Of a stretch of DNA of 64,000 bases, positions 1-8,649 are shown piece after piece. This stretch comes from Clostridiales bacterium SIT11 (GTDB lineage Bacteria; Bacillota; Clostridia; Tissierellales; Peptoniphilaceae), in the NCBI GenBank assembly GCA_001299455.1, contig CYUK01000003.1:1550001-1614000 (forward strand). The letters run 5' to 3'. Below the pieces are notes generated by a model that ran no database searches, was not told where the DNA came from, and saw only the letters and a program-made list of their open reading frames with translations. Every line of letters starts with the position of its first letter. The stretch's first letter is position 1. Position numbers and translations under genes: made by a program.

Positions 1-1
1 T

Positions 2-1099
2 GGGTCTGGGACCGACGGGTCCAGCTACAGCCTGGCCCAGATGACCAAGACGCCGGTGGTCCTCGTTCTAAAACCCAAGGGAATTGCCGCCAGTCTAGGG
101 GCTCAAGTCCAGGGCATGGTAAATTTTAAAAAAGACAGTAACATTAAAGGCGTCATCTTAAACGGCCTGAGCTCCATGATGTATGCCTACTATAAAAAAA
201 TCATTGAAGACAATACTGGCCTCAAGGTTTATGGCTACTTAAAACAAATGGACCATTCCCTGGAAAGCCGCCACCTAGGCCTTATTACAGCTGACGAAGT
301 GGAGGACTTAAAGGACCTCATTAGGGAATACGGGGAAGAGGCCCTAAAAACTATTGACCTGGAAGGCCTCATGGCCCTGGCCAGTACAGCCCCGGACCTG
401 GAAGACCACTATAGAGAACCGGAAAAAATTGCCCCTGTCCGCCTTGCCTTGGCCCGGGACCTGGCTTATAGTTTTTACTACCAGGACGGCTTAGATTATT
501 TACGGAATCTAGGGGCCGATTTGCTGGAATTTTCTCCCTTAAAAGATGAACCGGTGCCGGAAGGAGTCCATGGTCTCTACCTAGGGGGAGGATATCCGGA
601 GGTTTATATTGAAAAATTGTCCAAGAACCAAAACTTTCTGAACTCCCTTCGGAAGGCCCATAGGGACAATTTGCCCATCTTTGCAGAGTGCGGTGGCTTT
701 ATGACTCTGTTTGAAAATTTCAAGGGAGAGGACAAGACCTATCCCCTGGCCGGCTTAATCCAAGGGTCTTGCTGGATGACAGACCGCCTCCAACATTTTG
801 GTTATATTGATTTAGAAGCCCAGGAGGACTGCTTAATTGCCTCCAAGGGAGACCATATTCGGGCCCATGAATTCCACTACTCCACCAGTAGTGTTCTGGG
901 AGAGACCTTTCAAGGGAAAAAACCCCAGAGCAAGAGGGGGTGGTCGGCCTTTGTGAGCCAGGGCAACCTTTGTGGAGGCTACCCTCACATTCATTTAATG
1001 GCCAATCCCAAGGCGGCTAGGAAGTTTGTTGAACACATGAGAGACTATAAGGAGATGACAGATGGCAAAGGCAATGATGGTCCTGGGGACCACAAGTAA
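2..1099 (+). CDS. cbiA: Cobyrinate a,c-diamide synthase, 5' end missing
   Basis: Amidates the a and c side chains of cobyrinate with glutamine and ATP, in cytoplasmic cobalamin synthesis. The frame is open from the first bases, and the encoded GTDGSSYSLAQMTKTPVVLV matches the part of the family just after the P-loop, so the true start lies upstream; the ATG at 41 is internal. The C-terminal class-I glutamine amidotransferase-like domain shows GGGYPEVY and the nucleophile Cys in FAECGGFM. It overlaps cobQ by 38 bp, which implies translational coupling. The missing N terminus holds the ATP site, so that part cannot be judged here. Confidence 0.93.
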   Translation, partial: GSGTDGSSYSLAQMTKTPVVLVLKPKGIAASLGAQVQGMVNFKKDSNIKGVILNGLSSMMYAYYKKIIEDNTGLKVYGYLKQMDHSLESRHLGLITADEVEDLKDLIREYGEEALKTIDLEGLMALASTAPDLEDHYREPEKIAPVRLALARDLAYSFYYQDGLDYLRNLGADLLEFSPLKDEPVPEGVHGLYLGGGYPEVYIEKLSKNQNFLNSLRKAHRDNLPIFAECGGFMTLFENFKGEDKTYPLAGLIQGSCWMTDRLQHFGYIDLEAQEDCLIASKGDHIRAHEFHYSTSSVLGETFQGKKPQSKRGWSAFVSQGNLCGGYPHIHLMANPKAARKFVEHMRDYKEMTDGKGNDGPGDHK

Positions 1100-2537
1100 T
1101 GCAGGGAAAAGTTTACTGACTGCGGCCCTGGTCCGGATATTTACCAAAAAAGGCTACAAGGTAGCTCCCTTTAAGGCCCAAAATATGGCCTTAAATTCTT
1201 TTATCACCAAGGATGGCAAGGAAATGGGCCGGGCCCAGGTGGTCCAGGCAGAAGCTGGAGGCATTGAGCCGGATGTGCGGATGAACCCTATCCTCCTGAA
1301 GCCAACTAGCGACCGGAAGAGCCAGGTCATTGTCCTGGGCAAGGTCTATAAGACCTTAGATGCCAAGGAGTACTATAAGGAAAAGGAAAAACTCTTTCCT
1401 AAAGTTTTGGAGGCTTTTGACTCCTTAAAAAAAGACTACGACATTATTTTTTGTGAAGGGGCCGGCAGTCCTTCAGAAATTAACTTAAAGGACCAGGATA
1501 TGGTCAACATGGGCTTTGCCAAGGCCACCAAGACCCCCTGTCTTATTGTAGGGGACATTGACCGGGGTGGCGTCTTTGCTTCCCTGGCAGGGACCATGGT
1601 CCTATTTGACCAGGAGGAAAGGGACCTGGTGGAAGGTTTTATTATTAACAAGTTCCGGGGAGATCCCTCCATTCTGGAGCCGGGCCTTCGAGAATTGGAA
1701 AAGATTACTGAAAAAAAAGTCTTGGGATTGGTCCCCTATTTAGACGTAGATATTGAAGATGAAGATTCTCTTTCAGACCATATCAATGCCTTTAAAAAAG
1801 AAGGAAGGGTTCAAATTGCTGTGGTCAAAACACCGCGGCTCTCCAATGCCACAGACTTCCATGCCCTGTCCATCCATCCTGACGTGGACTTGACCTATGC
1901 CACAAGAGCCCAGGACCTAGTTAAGGCCGATATGATCCTCCTTCCAGGGTCTAAGTCCACCATGGAAGATTTTAAATGGATGAAAAAACAAGGGATTGAT
2001 AGTAAAATTTTACAAAAAGCCGGCCAGGGAACGCCCATTTTTGGCATCTGCGGTGGCTACCAAATGCTAGGAGAAAGTATAGAAGACCCCCAAGGAGTGG
2101 AAAGTGGAGGAAGCCTCCGAGGTCTGGGCCTTTTGCCCATGACCACCCAATTTTATGGAGAAAAGAAGACCACCCAGTGCCATGGCAAGGTCAAGGACCT
2201 GGAAGGCTTTTATTCCTGCTTAAGTGGTCTAGATTTTGAGGGCTATGAAATCCACATGGGCCAAAGCCAGGGAAAGGATTTTCAAGACTTTCATACAAAT
2301 TCCTCTAAAACGGCCGGAGCTGTGGTAGGCTCTGTTGCCGGGACCTATGTCCATGGGTTTCTAGATGATGGAGAAATTGTCCAAGCTTTAGTGGACGCCC
2401 TCCTGGAAAGAAAGGGTCTGACCTCCTCTGGGGAGGTCTTGGACTATGAGGCCTACAAGGAAGACCAATATGAAAGATTAGCCCAGGCCGTGGAAAAAAG
2501 TGTGGACATATCTGCCATTGAAAAGTTATTAATTTAA
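1062..2537 (+). CDS. cobQ: Cobyric acid synthase
   Basis: Catalyses four glutamine-dependent amidations (b, d, e, g) of adenosyl-cobyrinate a,c-diamide. 491 residues, the family length. The N-terminal P-loop-like GTTSNAGKS starts near residue 9; the central dethiobiotin-synthetase-like region includes FCEGAGSPSEINL; the C-terminal amidotransferase has FGICGGYQMLGE with the nucleophilic Cys and a late His in YVHGFLDD. ATG 1062 is preceded by AAGGAGA. It is the last gene of the cob operon in view; no further cobalamin gene follows until the adenosyltransferase at 48541. Confidence 0.95.
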   Translation: MAKAMMVLGTTSNAGKSLLTAALVRIFTKKGYKVAPFKAQNMALNSFITKDGKEMGRAQVVQAEAGGIEPDVRMNPILLKPTSDRKSQVIVLGKVYKTLDAKEYYKEKEKLFPKVLEAFDSLKKDYDIIFCEGAGSPSEINLKDQDMVNMGFAKATKTPCLIVGDIDRGGVFASLAGTMVLFDQEERDLVEGFIINKFRGDPSILEPGLRELEKITEKKVLGLVPYLDVDIEDEDSLSDHINAFKKEGRVQIAVVKTPRLSNATDFHALSIHPDVDLTYATRAQDLVKADMILLPGSKSTMEDFKWMKKQGIDSKILQKAGQGTPIFGICGGYQMLGESIEDPQGVESGGSLRGLGLLPMTTQFYGEKKTTQCHGKVKDLEGFYSCLSGLDFEGYEIHMGQSQGKDFQDFHTNSSKTAGAVVGSVAGTYVHGFLDDGEIVQALVDALLERKGLTSSGEVLDYEAYKEDQYERLAQAVEKSVDISAIEKLLI

Positions 2538-2585
2538 TATTTTCTTCAAATATATAATTTTCCAAGGTGAAATCCTGGAAAAGCC

Positions 2586-2614
2586 TTTACTAAAGTTTAG
2601 AATTTCGATATAAT
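2586..2614 (+). promoter_or_regulatory. Promoter of the opp operon
   Basis: TTTACT (2586-2591), 17 bp, TATAAT (2609-2614) in the 138-bp gap between cobQ and oppA. The transcript would carry a leader of roughly 55 nt. Confidence 0.7.
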
Positions 2615-2675
2615 AGTAAAAACATCTTAGTAAATAAATTAATTTACTGAGATAAATTAAAAAAGGGGGAAAACT

Positions 2676-4349
2676 ATGAAAAAGCGTAATTTAAGATTTG
2701 CTACGATGCTTTTAGCCCTGGTTTTACTGCTAACTGCTTGTGGTGGAGGAAATGCTCCAGCCAACAATGCAGGAAACAACGGTGCTAATGAAGCAACAGC
2801 AGATGCTGGAAGTTCTGAAGGAAAAATCCTAAGAACCAACAACAACTCTGAACCTGGAAGTTTGGATCCAGCTCTAGCAACTGGAACTCATGACTCATGG
2901 GCAATGCAACACATGTTTGAAGGGCTCATGAAGTACAACGAAAAAGGCGAAGTTGTTGAAGGTATGGCTAAGGAAATGAAAGTTTCCGATGATGGTTTAA
3001 AATATACCTTTACTCTTCGGGACGATGCAAAATGGTCTAACGGAGATCCATTAACTGCTCAAGACTTCGAATTTGCATGGAAACGTGTACTAGATCCAGA
3101 AACAGCTAGTGAATATTCCTATCAACTTTACTACCTAAAGAATGGGGAAGCTTATAACAATGGCGAAGCCAAGGCTGAAGACGTTGGAGTTAAGGCTGTT
3201 GATGACAAGACTCTAGAAGTTGAATTAGAAACAGCAACAAAATACTTCCCAGGCTTAGCTGCTTTCTACACCTTGTATCCAGTGCCTAAGGCAATTGTTG
3301 AAAAGAACCCAGATTGGGCAAAAGATCCAAAGAAGGGTGACTTTGTTACTAATGGACCCTTCGTCATCAAAGACTGGAAACATAATGAAGGTATTGACCT
3401 TGTGAAGAATGACCAATATTATGACAAGGACAAAGTAAAACTTGCTGGAATTCACTTTGATATCATTGAAGACCAAAACACATCTTGGCAAAGATATGAA
3501 GGTGGAGAATACGACTTTATGGTAAGTCCTCCAAACACCATTGTGAACAAGTTAAAACAAGCAAAGGATGAACAATTAACGATTGGAGACGACCTAGGAA
3601 CTTATTACTTTGCACTTAACGTAAAGGAAAAACCCTTAAACAACGTAAAAGTTCGTCAAGCTCTTTCCTTAGCAATTGATCGTAAGTCTATTGTTGAAAA
3701 CATCACACAAGGTGGACAAGTTCCTGCAGAAGGAATGGTACCCTTTGGTTTATTAGATGACCAAGATAAGGACTTCCGGGATGACCAAGGTAACCTGGTT
3801 AAGGAAGACGTAGAAGAAGCAAAGAAATTGTTAGACGAAGGTCTTGCTGAAGAAGGCATGACTAAGGCTGACTTAAATGGCAAAGTTATTGTTTACAACA
3901 CAGACGAAAGCCATAAGAAGATTGCTCAAGCTGTTCAAGAAATGTGGAACTCTAAACTTGGTATTTCTGTAAATCTTGAAAACATGGAATTCCAAACTTT
4001 AATTGACCGTCGTCGTCAAGGAGACTACTTTATTTCTAGAGCAGGCTGGATGGGAGACTATGCTGACCCAATGACTATGCTTGACCTTTTCATGACAGGA
4101 AATCCACAAAACGATCCAAAATGGTCTAATGCTAAGTTTGATGAACTTTTAAAGAAGGCAAAAACTGAAACAGACCAAAAAGTTCGTATGGATTCTATGA
4201 AGGAAGCAGAAAAGATTATGATGGAAGAAATGCCTGCTATTCCAATTTATTTCTACACTCAACCTTATGTAACAAAACCAAATGTTAAGGGAATCTACAA
4301 GGTAATCTTAAATTACCCATTCCTAACTTATGCAGAAATTACAGATTAA
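2676..4349 (+). CDS. oppA: Oligopeptide ABC transporter substrate-binding lipoprotein
   Basis: Extracellular peptide receptor (SBP family 5), tethered by lipid. The signal peptide has a basic start (MKKRNLR), a hydrophobic core and the lipobox LTAC, giving lipidated Cys22, followed by a low-complexity Gly/Asn/Ala linker. Family features include PGSLDPALATGTHDSWAM near the mature N terminus and RDDAKWSNGDPLTAQDFEFA. 557 residues. SD AGGGGGA precedes ATG 2676. Codons are strongly biased (AAC, GAA, CGT) relative to the cob genes, as expected for a very abundant protein. It is separated from oppB by a long hairpin. Peptide rather than nickel or dipeptide specificity is inferred from the family and the complete oppABCDF set. 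Confidence 0.93.
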   Translation: MKKRNLRFATMLLALVLLLTACGGGNAPANNAGNNGANEATADAGSSEGKILRTNNNSEPGSLDPALATGTHDSWAMQHMFEGLMKYNEKGEVVEGMAKEMKVSDDGLKYTFTLRDDAKWSNGDPLTAQDFEFAWKRVLDPETASEYSYQLYYLKNGEAYNNGEAKAEDVGVKAVDDKTLEVELETATKYFPGLAAFYTLYPVPKAIVEKNPDWAKDPKKGDFVTNGPFVIKDWKHNEGIDLVKNDQYYDKDKVKLAGIHFDIIEDQNTSWQRYEGGEYDFMVSPPNTIVNKLKQAKDEQLTIGDDLGTYYFALNVKEKPLNNVKVRQALSLAIDRKSIVENITQGGQVPAEGMVPFGLLDDQDKDFRDDQGNLVKEDVEEAKKLLDEGLAEEGMTKADLNGKVIVYNTDESHKKIAQAVQEMWNSKLGISVNLENMEFQTLIDRRRQGDYFISRAGWMGDYADPMTMLDLFMTGNPQNDPKWSNAKFDELLKKAKTETDQKVRMDSMKEAEKIMMEEMPAIPIYFYTQPYVTKPNVKGIYKVILNYPFLTYAEITD

Positions 4350-4370
4350 TAGATGCATGATGAATTTCAA

Positions 4371-4413
4371 AAATGGAAAGTAGAGAATCCAGGGGATTCT
4401 CTACTTTCCATTT
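4371..4413 (+). terminator. 19-bp perfect hairpin between oppA and oppB
   Basis: Arms 4371-4389 and 4395-4413 are exact complements around a 5-nt loop. Only three T follow before AATAGCG, so it is a weak terminator or a 3'-end stabiliser. It can explain high oppA and lower oppBCDF expression from one promoter. Confidence 0.7.
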
Positions 4414-4447
4414 AATAGCGACTACAAACCCTTAGAAAGGAAGAAGC

Positions 4448-5377
4448 ATGAAAAAATTTGTGTTAAAGAGAATACTGATTTCTTTCGTAACACTGTGGGT
4501 GATTATTACCATTACCTTCATACTTATGCATTCCATACCTGGCGACCCCTTTGCCAGAGATGGTCGTATGCCTGAAACGGTTTATGAAAATTTACGGGCT
4601 AGGTACGGTTTAGACCGACCGCTCCCAGAGCAGTATTTTATTTATTTGAAGCGTGTTGTGAAATTAGACTTTGGAGAATCTATGAAATCCAAGGCAGAAA
4701 ATGTCAATCAGATGATTGCCAGAGGGGCCCCAGTTTCTGGAAAGTTAGGGATTCAAGCCTTTATCCTATCTGTTATTATAGGACCGGCCCTAGGGTCTAT
4801 TGCAGCCCTCTATCAAAATAAAGTCCCGGACTACATCACCATGATTTTGGCCATTATTGGGATTTCCGTTCCCTCCTTTGTTTTAGGGACGCTTTTTATC
4901 CAGTTTATTGCCTCTAAGGTGAGTTTCCTACCCATTGCCGGTTGGGGAACCTGGGCCCATACCATCCTACCCAGTATTGCCCTGTCCTTTATGCCCATGG
5001 CAGCCTCGGCCCGGATGATGCGGTCTTCCATGTTGGAAGTTTTAGGTCAAGATTATATTAAGACAGCTCAATCCAAGGGGATTAGTCGTTTTCGTGTAAT
5101 TATGAACCATGCTGTCCGCAATGCCATCTTACCCATTGTATCCCAAATGGGGACGACAATTTCAGGTCTACTGACAGGATCCTTTGTTATTGAAAAAATC
5201 TTTGGGATTCCAGGCCTTGGAAACTTCTTTGTCACCTCTATTATGAACCGGGACTACACCTTGATTATGGGAACGACAATTTTCTATTCAGCGATTCTAA
5301 TTGCCATGTTATTACTTGTGGACATCCTCTATGTGGTGATTGATCCAAGAATTAAAATTAAAGGAGAAAGTTCATGA
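4448..5377 (+). CDS. oppB: Oligopeptide ABC transporter permease OppB
   Basis: First membrane subunit of the peptide importer. 309 residues with an N-terminal signal-anchor helix, the family signature near IPGDPFARDG, and about six membrane segments. The cytoplasmic EAA loop that docks the ATPases is seen as EVLGQDYIKTAQSKG, preceded by RMMRSSMLE. ATG 4448 follows AAAGGAAGAAGC. It overlaps oppC by 4 bp (ATGA), so the two permeases are translationally coupled. No fault is visible. Confidence 0.95.
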   Translation: MKKFVLKRILISFVTLWVIITITFILMHSIPGDPFARDGRMPETVYENLRARYGLDRPLPEQYFIYLKRVVKLDFGESMKSKAENVNQMIARGAPVSGKLGIQAFILSVIIGPALGSIAALYQNKVPDYITMILAIIGISVPSFVLGTLFIQFIASKVSFLPIAGWGTWAHTILPSIALSFMPMAASARMMRSSMLEVLGQDYIKTAQSKGISRFRVIMNHAVRNAILPIVSQMGTTISGLLTGSFVIEKIFGIPGLGNFFVTSIMNRDYTLIMGTTIFYSAILIAMLLLVDILYVVIDPRIKIKGESS

Positions 5378-6312
5378 TGCAAGAAAAACCAATATCAAGT
5401 GAACTTTTTGCGCCGGCTCACCGGAAGGAAGACGCAGATAAAATAACAAGACCAACCATTGGCTACTGGGAAGATGTGGTCAGACGGTTAAAACAAAATA
5501 AACTGGCCATGTTAGGACTTATTTTAATTGTTTTAATGATGATTATGGCCTTTGTGGGACCCCATATTTCAGGCTATACCTACTTTGAACAAAAGTTGAC
5601 TGAAATGAATATTGAACCCAATGGAAAATATTATTTTGGGACAGATACCCTGGGCCGGGACCTCTTCACCCGGGTTTGCTATGGGATTCGCTATTCCCTT
5701 TTAATTGGGATTTTGGCCGCTATTATGGACTTTGTCATTGGGGTTGGCTATGGAGGAATTGCCGGTATGGCCAATTCAAAGGTTGATACAGTGATGATGC
5801 GGGTTGCAGAAATTGCCTATGCCATTCCCTATATGCTCATTGTTATCCTCATGAGTGTTACCCTGGGAAAGGAGCAAGGAGCCAGTTTAATCACCTTGGT
5901 TTTAGCCATGTCCATTACAGGCTGGGTTCCCATGGCCATTATGGTCCGGGGCCAAGTTTTACAACTTAGGGAAAATGAATATGTTTTAGCCAGTCGGTCC
6001 CTAGGTGCCAATAAAAATTATCTTTTAACCAAGCATATTATTCCAAATACCCTAGGACCTATCCTGGTCAACGTCACCTTGACAGTACCTCGAGCCATTT
6101 TTGCTGAAGCCACCCTGTCTTTTATGGGGCTGGGCCTTCAACCACCCCAACCCTCTCTAGGGGTCTTGGCAACTGATGGTTTGGAAGTTATGGGGATTGG
6201 ACTTTTTTATCAAATGTTAATTCCAGCCCTCTTCATCTCCTTAATTATGTTTTCTTTTAACGTTTTTGGAGATGGTTTGCGGGATGCCCTAGATCCAAGA
6301 TTGAGAAAGTAG
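5374..6312 (+). CDS. oppC: Oligopeptide ABC transporter permease OppC
   Basis: Second membrane subunit. 312 residues. The N-terminal cytoplasmic region and first helix (MLGLILIVLMMIMAFVGP) match OppC_N, followed by YYFGTDTLGRDLFTRVCYGI, the usual OppC/DppC hallmark, and an EAA loop at ENEYVLASRSLGANK. It ends in FGDGLRDALDPRLRK, the conserved permease tail. The start overlaps the oppB stop by 4 bp, and oppD begins 6 bp downstream. Confidence 0.95.
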   Translation: MMQEKPISSELFAPAHRKEDADKITRPTIGYWEDVVRRLKQNKLAMLGLILIVLMMIMAFVGPHISGYTYFEQKLTEMNIEPNGKYYFGTDTLGRDLFTRVCYGIRYSLLIGILAAIMDFVIGVGYGGIAGMANSKVDTVMMRVAEIAYAIPYMLIVILMSVTLGKEQGASLITLVLAMSITGWVPMAIMVRGQVLQLRENEYVLASRSLGANKNYLLTKHIIPNTLGPILVNVTLTVPRAIFAEATLSFMGLGLQPPQPSLGVLATDGLEVMGIGLFYQMLIPALFISLIMFSFNVFGDGLRDALDPRLRK

Positions 6313-6318
6313 GAAAGT

Positions 6319-7338
6319 ATGACAGAAACAAAGGATTATATATTACAAGTAAAGAATCTGGCTGTCTCTTTTGAAACCTTTTTTGGTGAAGTAGAGGCTG
6401 TACGGGATATTTCTTTTGACTTAAAAAGAGGGTCAAAGCTTGCCATTGTAGGAGAGTCTGGTTGTGGAAAGTCTGTAACGGCCAACTCCATTGTCCAACT
6501 TCTTCCAAAGCCTCCTGTTGTTTACAAGGGGGGAGAAATTCTCTTTAACGGAGAAAATCTTCTGGACTATGATAACAAGCAAATGATGGATATCCGGGGA
6601 AATAAAATTTCCATGGTCTTCCAAGACCCCATGACCTCCCTAAACCCTACCATGAAAGTGGGCAAGCAAATCACAGAAGGTGTTCGTCGCCACGAAAATC
6701 TTTCAGAAGATGAGGCAAAAAAGCTGGCCATTGAAATGTTGGACCTAGTCGCTGTTCCCCAACCGGAACGAAGAGCCCAACAATATCCCCATGAATTTTC
6801 CGGTGGGATGCGGCAACGGGTTATGATTGCCCTGGCCATGGCAGCAAAGCCTGAACTTTTAATTGCTGATGAGCCCACAACGGCTCTAGACGTAACCGTT
6901 CAAGCTCAAATTCTGGACTTAATGAAAAAACTCAACAAGGAAATGGGCACATCCATTATCTTAATCACCCATGACCTTGGTGTTGTGGCTGATATGGCAG
7001 AAGAAGTCATTGTCATGTATGCAGGACAAATTTTGGAAAAGGGATCGGTTCATGATATTTTTAAGGACCCCAAACATCCCTACACCAGAAAACTTTTGGC
7101 TGCTGTTCCCAAGATTAATATGGAAAGGTCGGAAGTCCTCCACTCCATTGAAGGGACGCCACCAGACCTTTATAAGCCCCCCAAGGGTTGTTCCTTCTAT
7201 GACCGCTGTCCAAATGCCATGGTGATCTGTGAAGACCATATGCCAGACTTGCAAAGCCATGGTGGGATCCACTGTAGTCGTTGCTGGTTAAACCACAAGG
7301 ATTATCCCCAAGGAGGTAAGCAAGTTGAAGGAGAATAA
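6319..7338 (+). CDS. oppD: Oligopeptide ABC transporter ATP-binding protein OppD
   Basis: First of two ATPases that drive peptide import. 339 residues. Walker A GESGCGKS, Q-loop MVFQDPMTSLNP, ABC signature FSGGMRQRV and Walker B LLIADEPTTALD are all present, followed by the H-loop His in LITHDLGVV. The C-terminal oligopeptide/dipeptide extension has the Cys cluster CSFYDRCPNAMVICEDH that in relatives binds an Fe-S cluster. Start ATG 6319 follows TAGGAAAGT. It overlaps oppF by 14 bp. Confidence 0.95.
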   Translation: MTETKDYILQVKNLAVSFETFFGEVEAVRDISFDLKRGSKLAIVGESGCGKSVTANSIVQLLPKPPVVYKGGEILFNGENLLDYDNKQMMDIRGNKISMVFQDPMTSLNPTMKVGKQITEGVRRHENLSEDEAKKLAIEMLDLVAVPQPERRAQQYPHEFSGGMRQRVMIALAMAAKPELLIADEPTTALDVTVQAQILDLMKKLNKEMGTSIILITHDLGVVADMAEEVIVMYAGQILEKGSVHDIFKDPKHPYTRKLLAAVPKINMERSEVLHSIEGTPPDLYKPPKGCSFYDRCPNAMVICEDHMPDLQSHGGIHCSRCWLNHKDYPQGGKQVEGE

Positions 7339-8296
7339 GTTAGTCGTTGTTGAAGACCTAAAGAAACATTTCTCTGTTGCCGGCGGAAGCCTAAAGGCAG
7401 TAGACGGAATTACTTTTGATATTTATGAAGGAGAAACCTTTGGCCTAGTTGGTGAATCTGGTTGTGGGAAGTCCACAGCAGGACGGACCATTCTTCGCCT
7501 CTATGAACCTTCTGGAGGAAAAGTAAACTTTAACGGACAAAATATTTTTGAACTCAAGGGCAATGATCTAAGAGAAATCCGTAAAGATATGCAAATGATC
7601 TTCCAAGACCCCTATGCGTCCTTGGACCCCAGAATGACAGTTGAAGATATTGTGGCTGAGCCTCTGGATATTTTCAATGTTTTAAAGGGAAAAGACCGTT
7701 ACGATCGGGTGGTAGAACTTTTAGAATTAGTAGGCCTATCGGAAGAACACGCCCAACGGTTCCCCCATGAATTCTCTGGAGGACAAAGGCAAAGAATTGG
7801 AATTGCCCGGGCCTTGGCCTTAAAACCAAAGTTTATTATTTGTGACGAACCAATTTCTGCCTTGGACGTCAGTATCCAGGCACAAATTGTCAACCTGTTA
7901 AAGGACCTACAAAAGTCTCTGGGCCTGACCCTGCTTTTTATCGCCCATGACCTGTCCATGGTCCGGTATATTTCTGACCGGGTCGGTGTTATGTACTTGG
8001 GACAAATGATGGAACTAGCTTCCAGTGAAGAGCTCTATGGAGAGCCCCTCCACCCCTATACTAAGGCTCTTTTATCCGCCATTCCAGTGGCAGATCCAGA
8101 CCTGCAAAAGACCAGACAACGGATTGAACTGGAAGGGGATGTCCCCAGTCCCATTGATCCAAAGCCAGGCTGTCGCTTTGTAGACCGGTGCCCCTATGGA
8201 GATGACACCTGTCGAGGCAAGGACCCACAAATGGAAGAAGTGGTTCCCAACCACTATGTCTCCTGTTTTAAGGTCAAAGAAATCAACCAGCTTTAA
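7325..8296 (+). CDS. oppF: Oligopeptide ABC transporter ATP-binding protein OppF (TTG start)
   Basis: Partner ATPase of OppD. 323 residues with Walker A GESGCGKST, Q-loop MIFQDPYASLDP, signature FSGGQRQRIG, Walker B FIICDEPISALD and the C-terminal Cys motif CRFVDRCPYGDDTC. The start is TTG 7325: AGGAGG at 7311-7316 sits 8 nt upstream, and no ATG or GTG is better placed. The start lies inside the oppD tail (14-bp overlap), giving coupled translation. It is the last gene of the operon; no clear terminator is seen before the tRNA promoter. Confidence 0.94.
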   Translation: MKENKLVVVEDLKKHFSVAGGSLKAVDGITFDIYEGETFGLVGESGCGKSTAGRTILRLYEPSGGKVNFNGQNIFELKGNDLREIRKDMQMIFQDPYASLDPRMTVEDIVAEPLDIFNVLKGKDRYDRVVELLELVGLSEEHAQRFPHEFSGGQRQRIGIARALALKPKFIICDEPISALDVSIQAQIVNLLKDLQKSLGLTLLFIAHDLSMVRYISDRVGVMYLGQMMELASSEELYGEPLHPYTKALLSAIPVADPDLQKTRQRIELEGDVPSPIDPKPGCRFVDRCPYGDDTCRGKDPQMEEVVPNHYVSCFKVKEINQL

Positions 8297-8326
8297 GTAA
8301 AATTCTTTCTAAGGGATGTAAAGCTA

Positions 8327-8356
8327 TTGCAAAAACCATAGTAGCTATGATATACT
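8327..8356 (+). promoter_or_regulatory. Promoter of tRNA-Leu
   Basis: TTGCAA (8327-8332), 18 bp, TATACT (8351-8356), ending 10 bp before the mature tRNA 5' end, a typical tRNA promoter placement. Confidence 0.65.
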
Positions 8357-8366
8357 ACTATGGCAT

Positions 8367-8453
8367 GCCGGAGTGATGGAATTGGCAGACGTACTGGACT
8401 CAAAATCCAGCGGTGGCAACACCGTGCGGGTTCAAATCCCGCCTCCGGCACCA
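8367..8453 (+). tRNA. tRNA-Leu, anticodon CAA
   Basis: 87 nt with the 3' CCA encoded. Acceptor stem GCCGGAG/CTCCGGC, discriminator A. Anticodon stem CTGGA/TCCAG closes loop CTCAAAA, giving CAA (reads UUG). A long variable arm (GGTGGCAACACC) marks a class II tRNA, and the T arm carries GTTCAAATC. It stands alone, with its own promoter and terminator. Confidence 0.97.
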
Positions 8454-8463
8454 GGTAAATAAG

Positions 8464-8507
8464 CCCGTGCTAAAGGTTGAATCTCAGCCCTTAGCACGGG
8501 TTTTCTT
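8464..8507 (+). terminator. Terminator of tRNA-Leu
   Basis: CCCGTGCTAA (8464-8473) pairs with TTAGCACGGG (8491-8500), extended by inner pairs after one mismatch, followed by TTTTCTT. Confidence 0.85.
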
Positions 8508-8649
8508 ATACTGTATTGGAGGTCCAGACCCTGGAAGCTGGCTACTAGGAAGAAAACATCTGTATAAGCCTCCTTTTAAATCTTGGAAGAATCCAGGTCC
8601 AGTCTGGGAACGTACTTATTTTGCCGATCTACCAAAGAAGGAGGATGGT

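Noticed and set aside
8413-8649. Upstream extension of the hydrolase reading frame through the tRNA
   Set aside because: It lies in the tRNA and its terminator; the SD-supported ATG is 8650.
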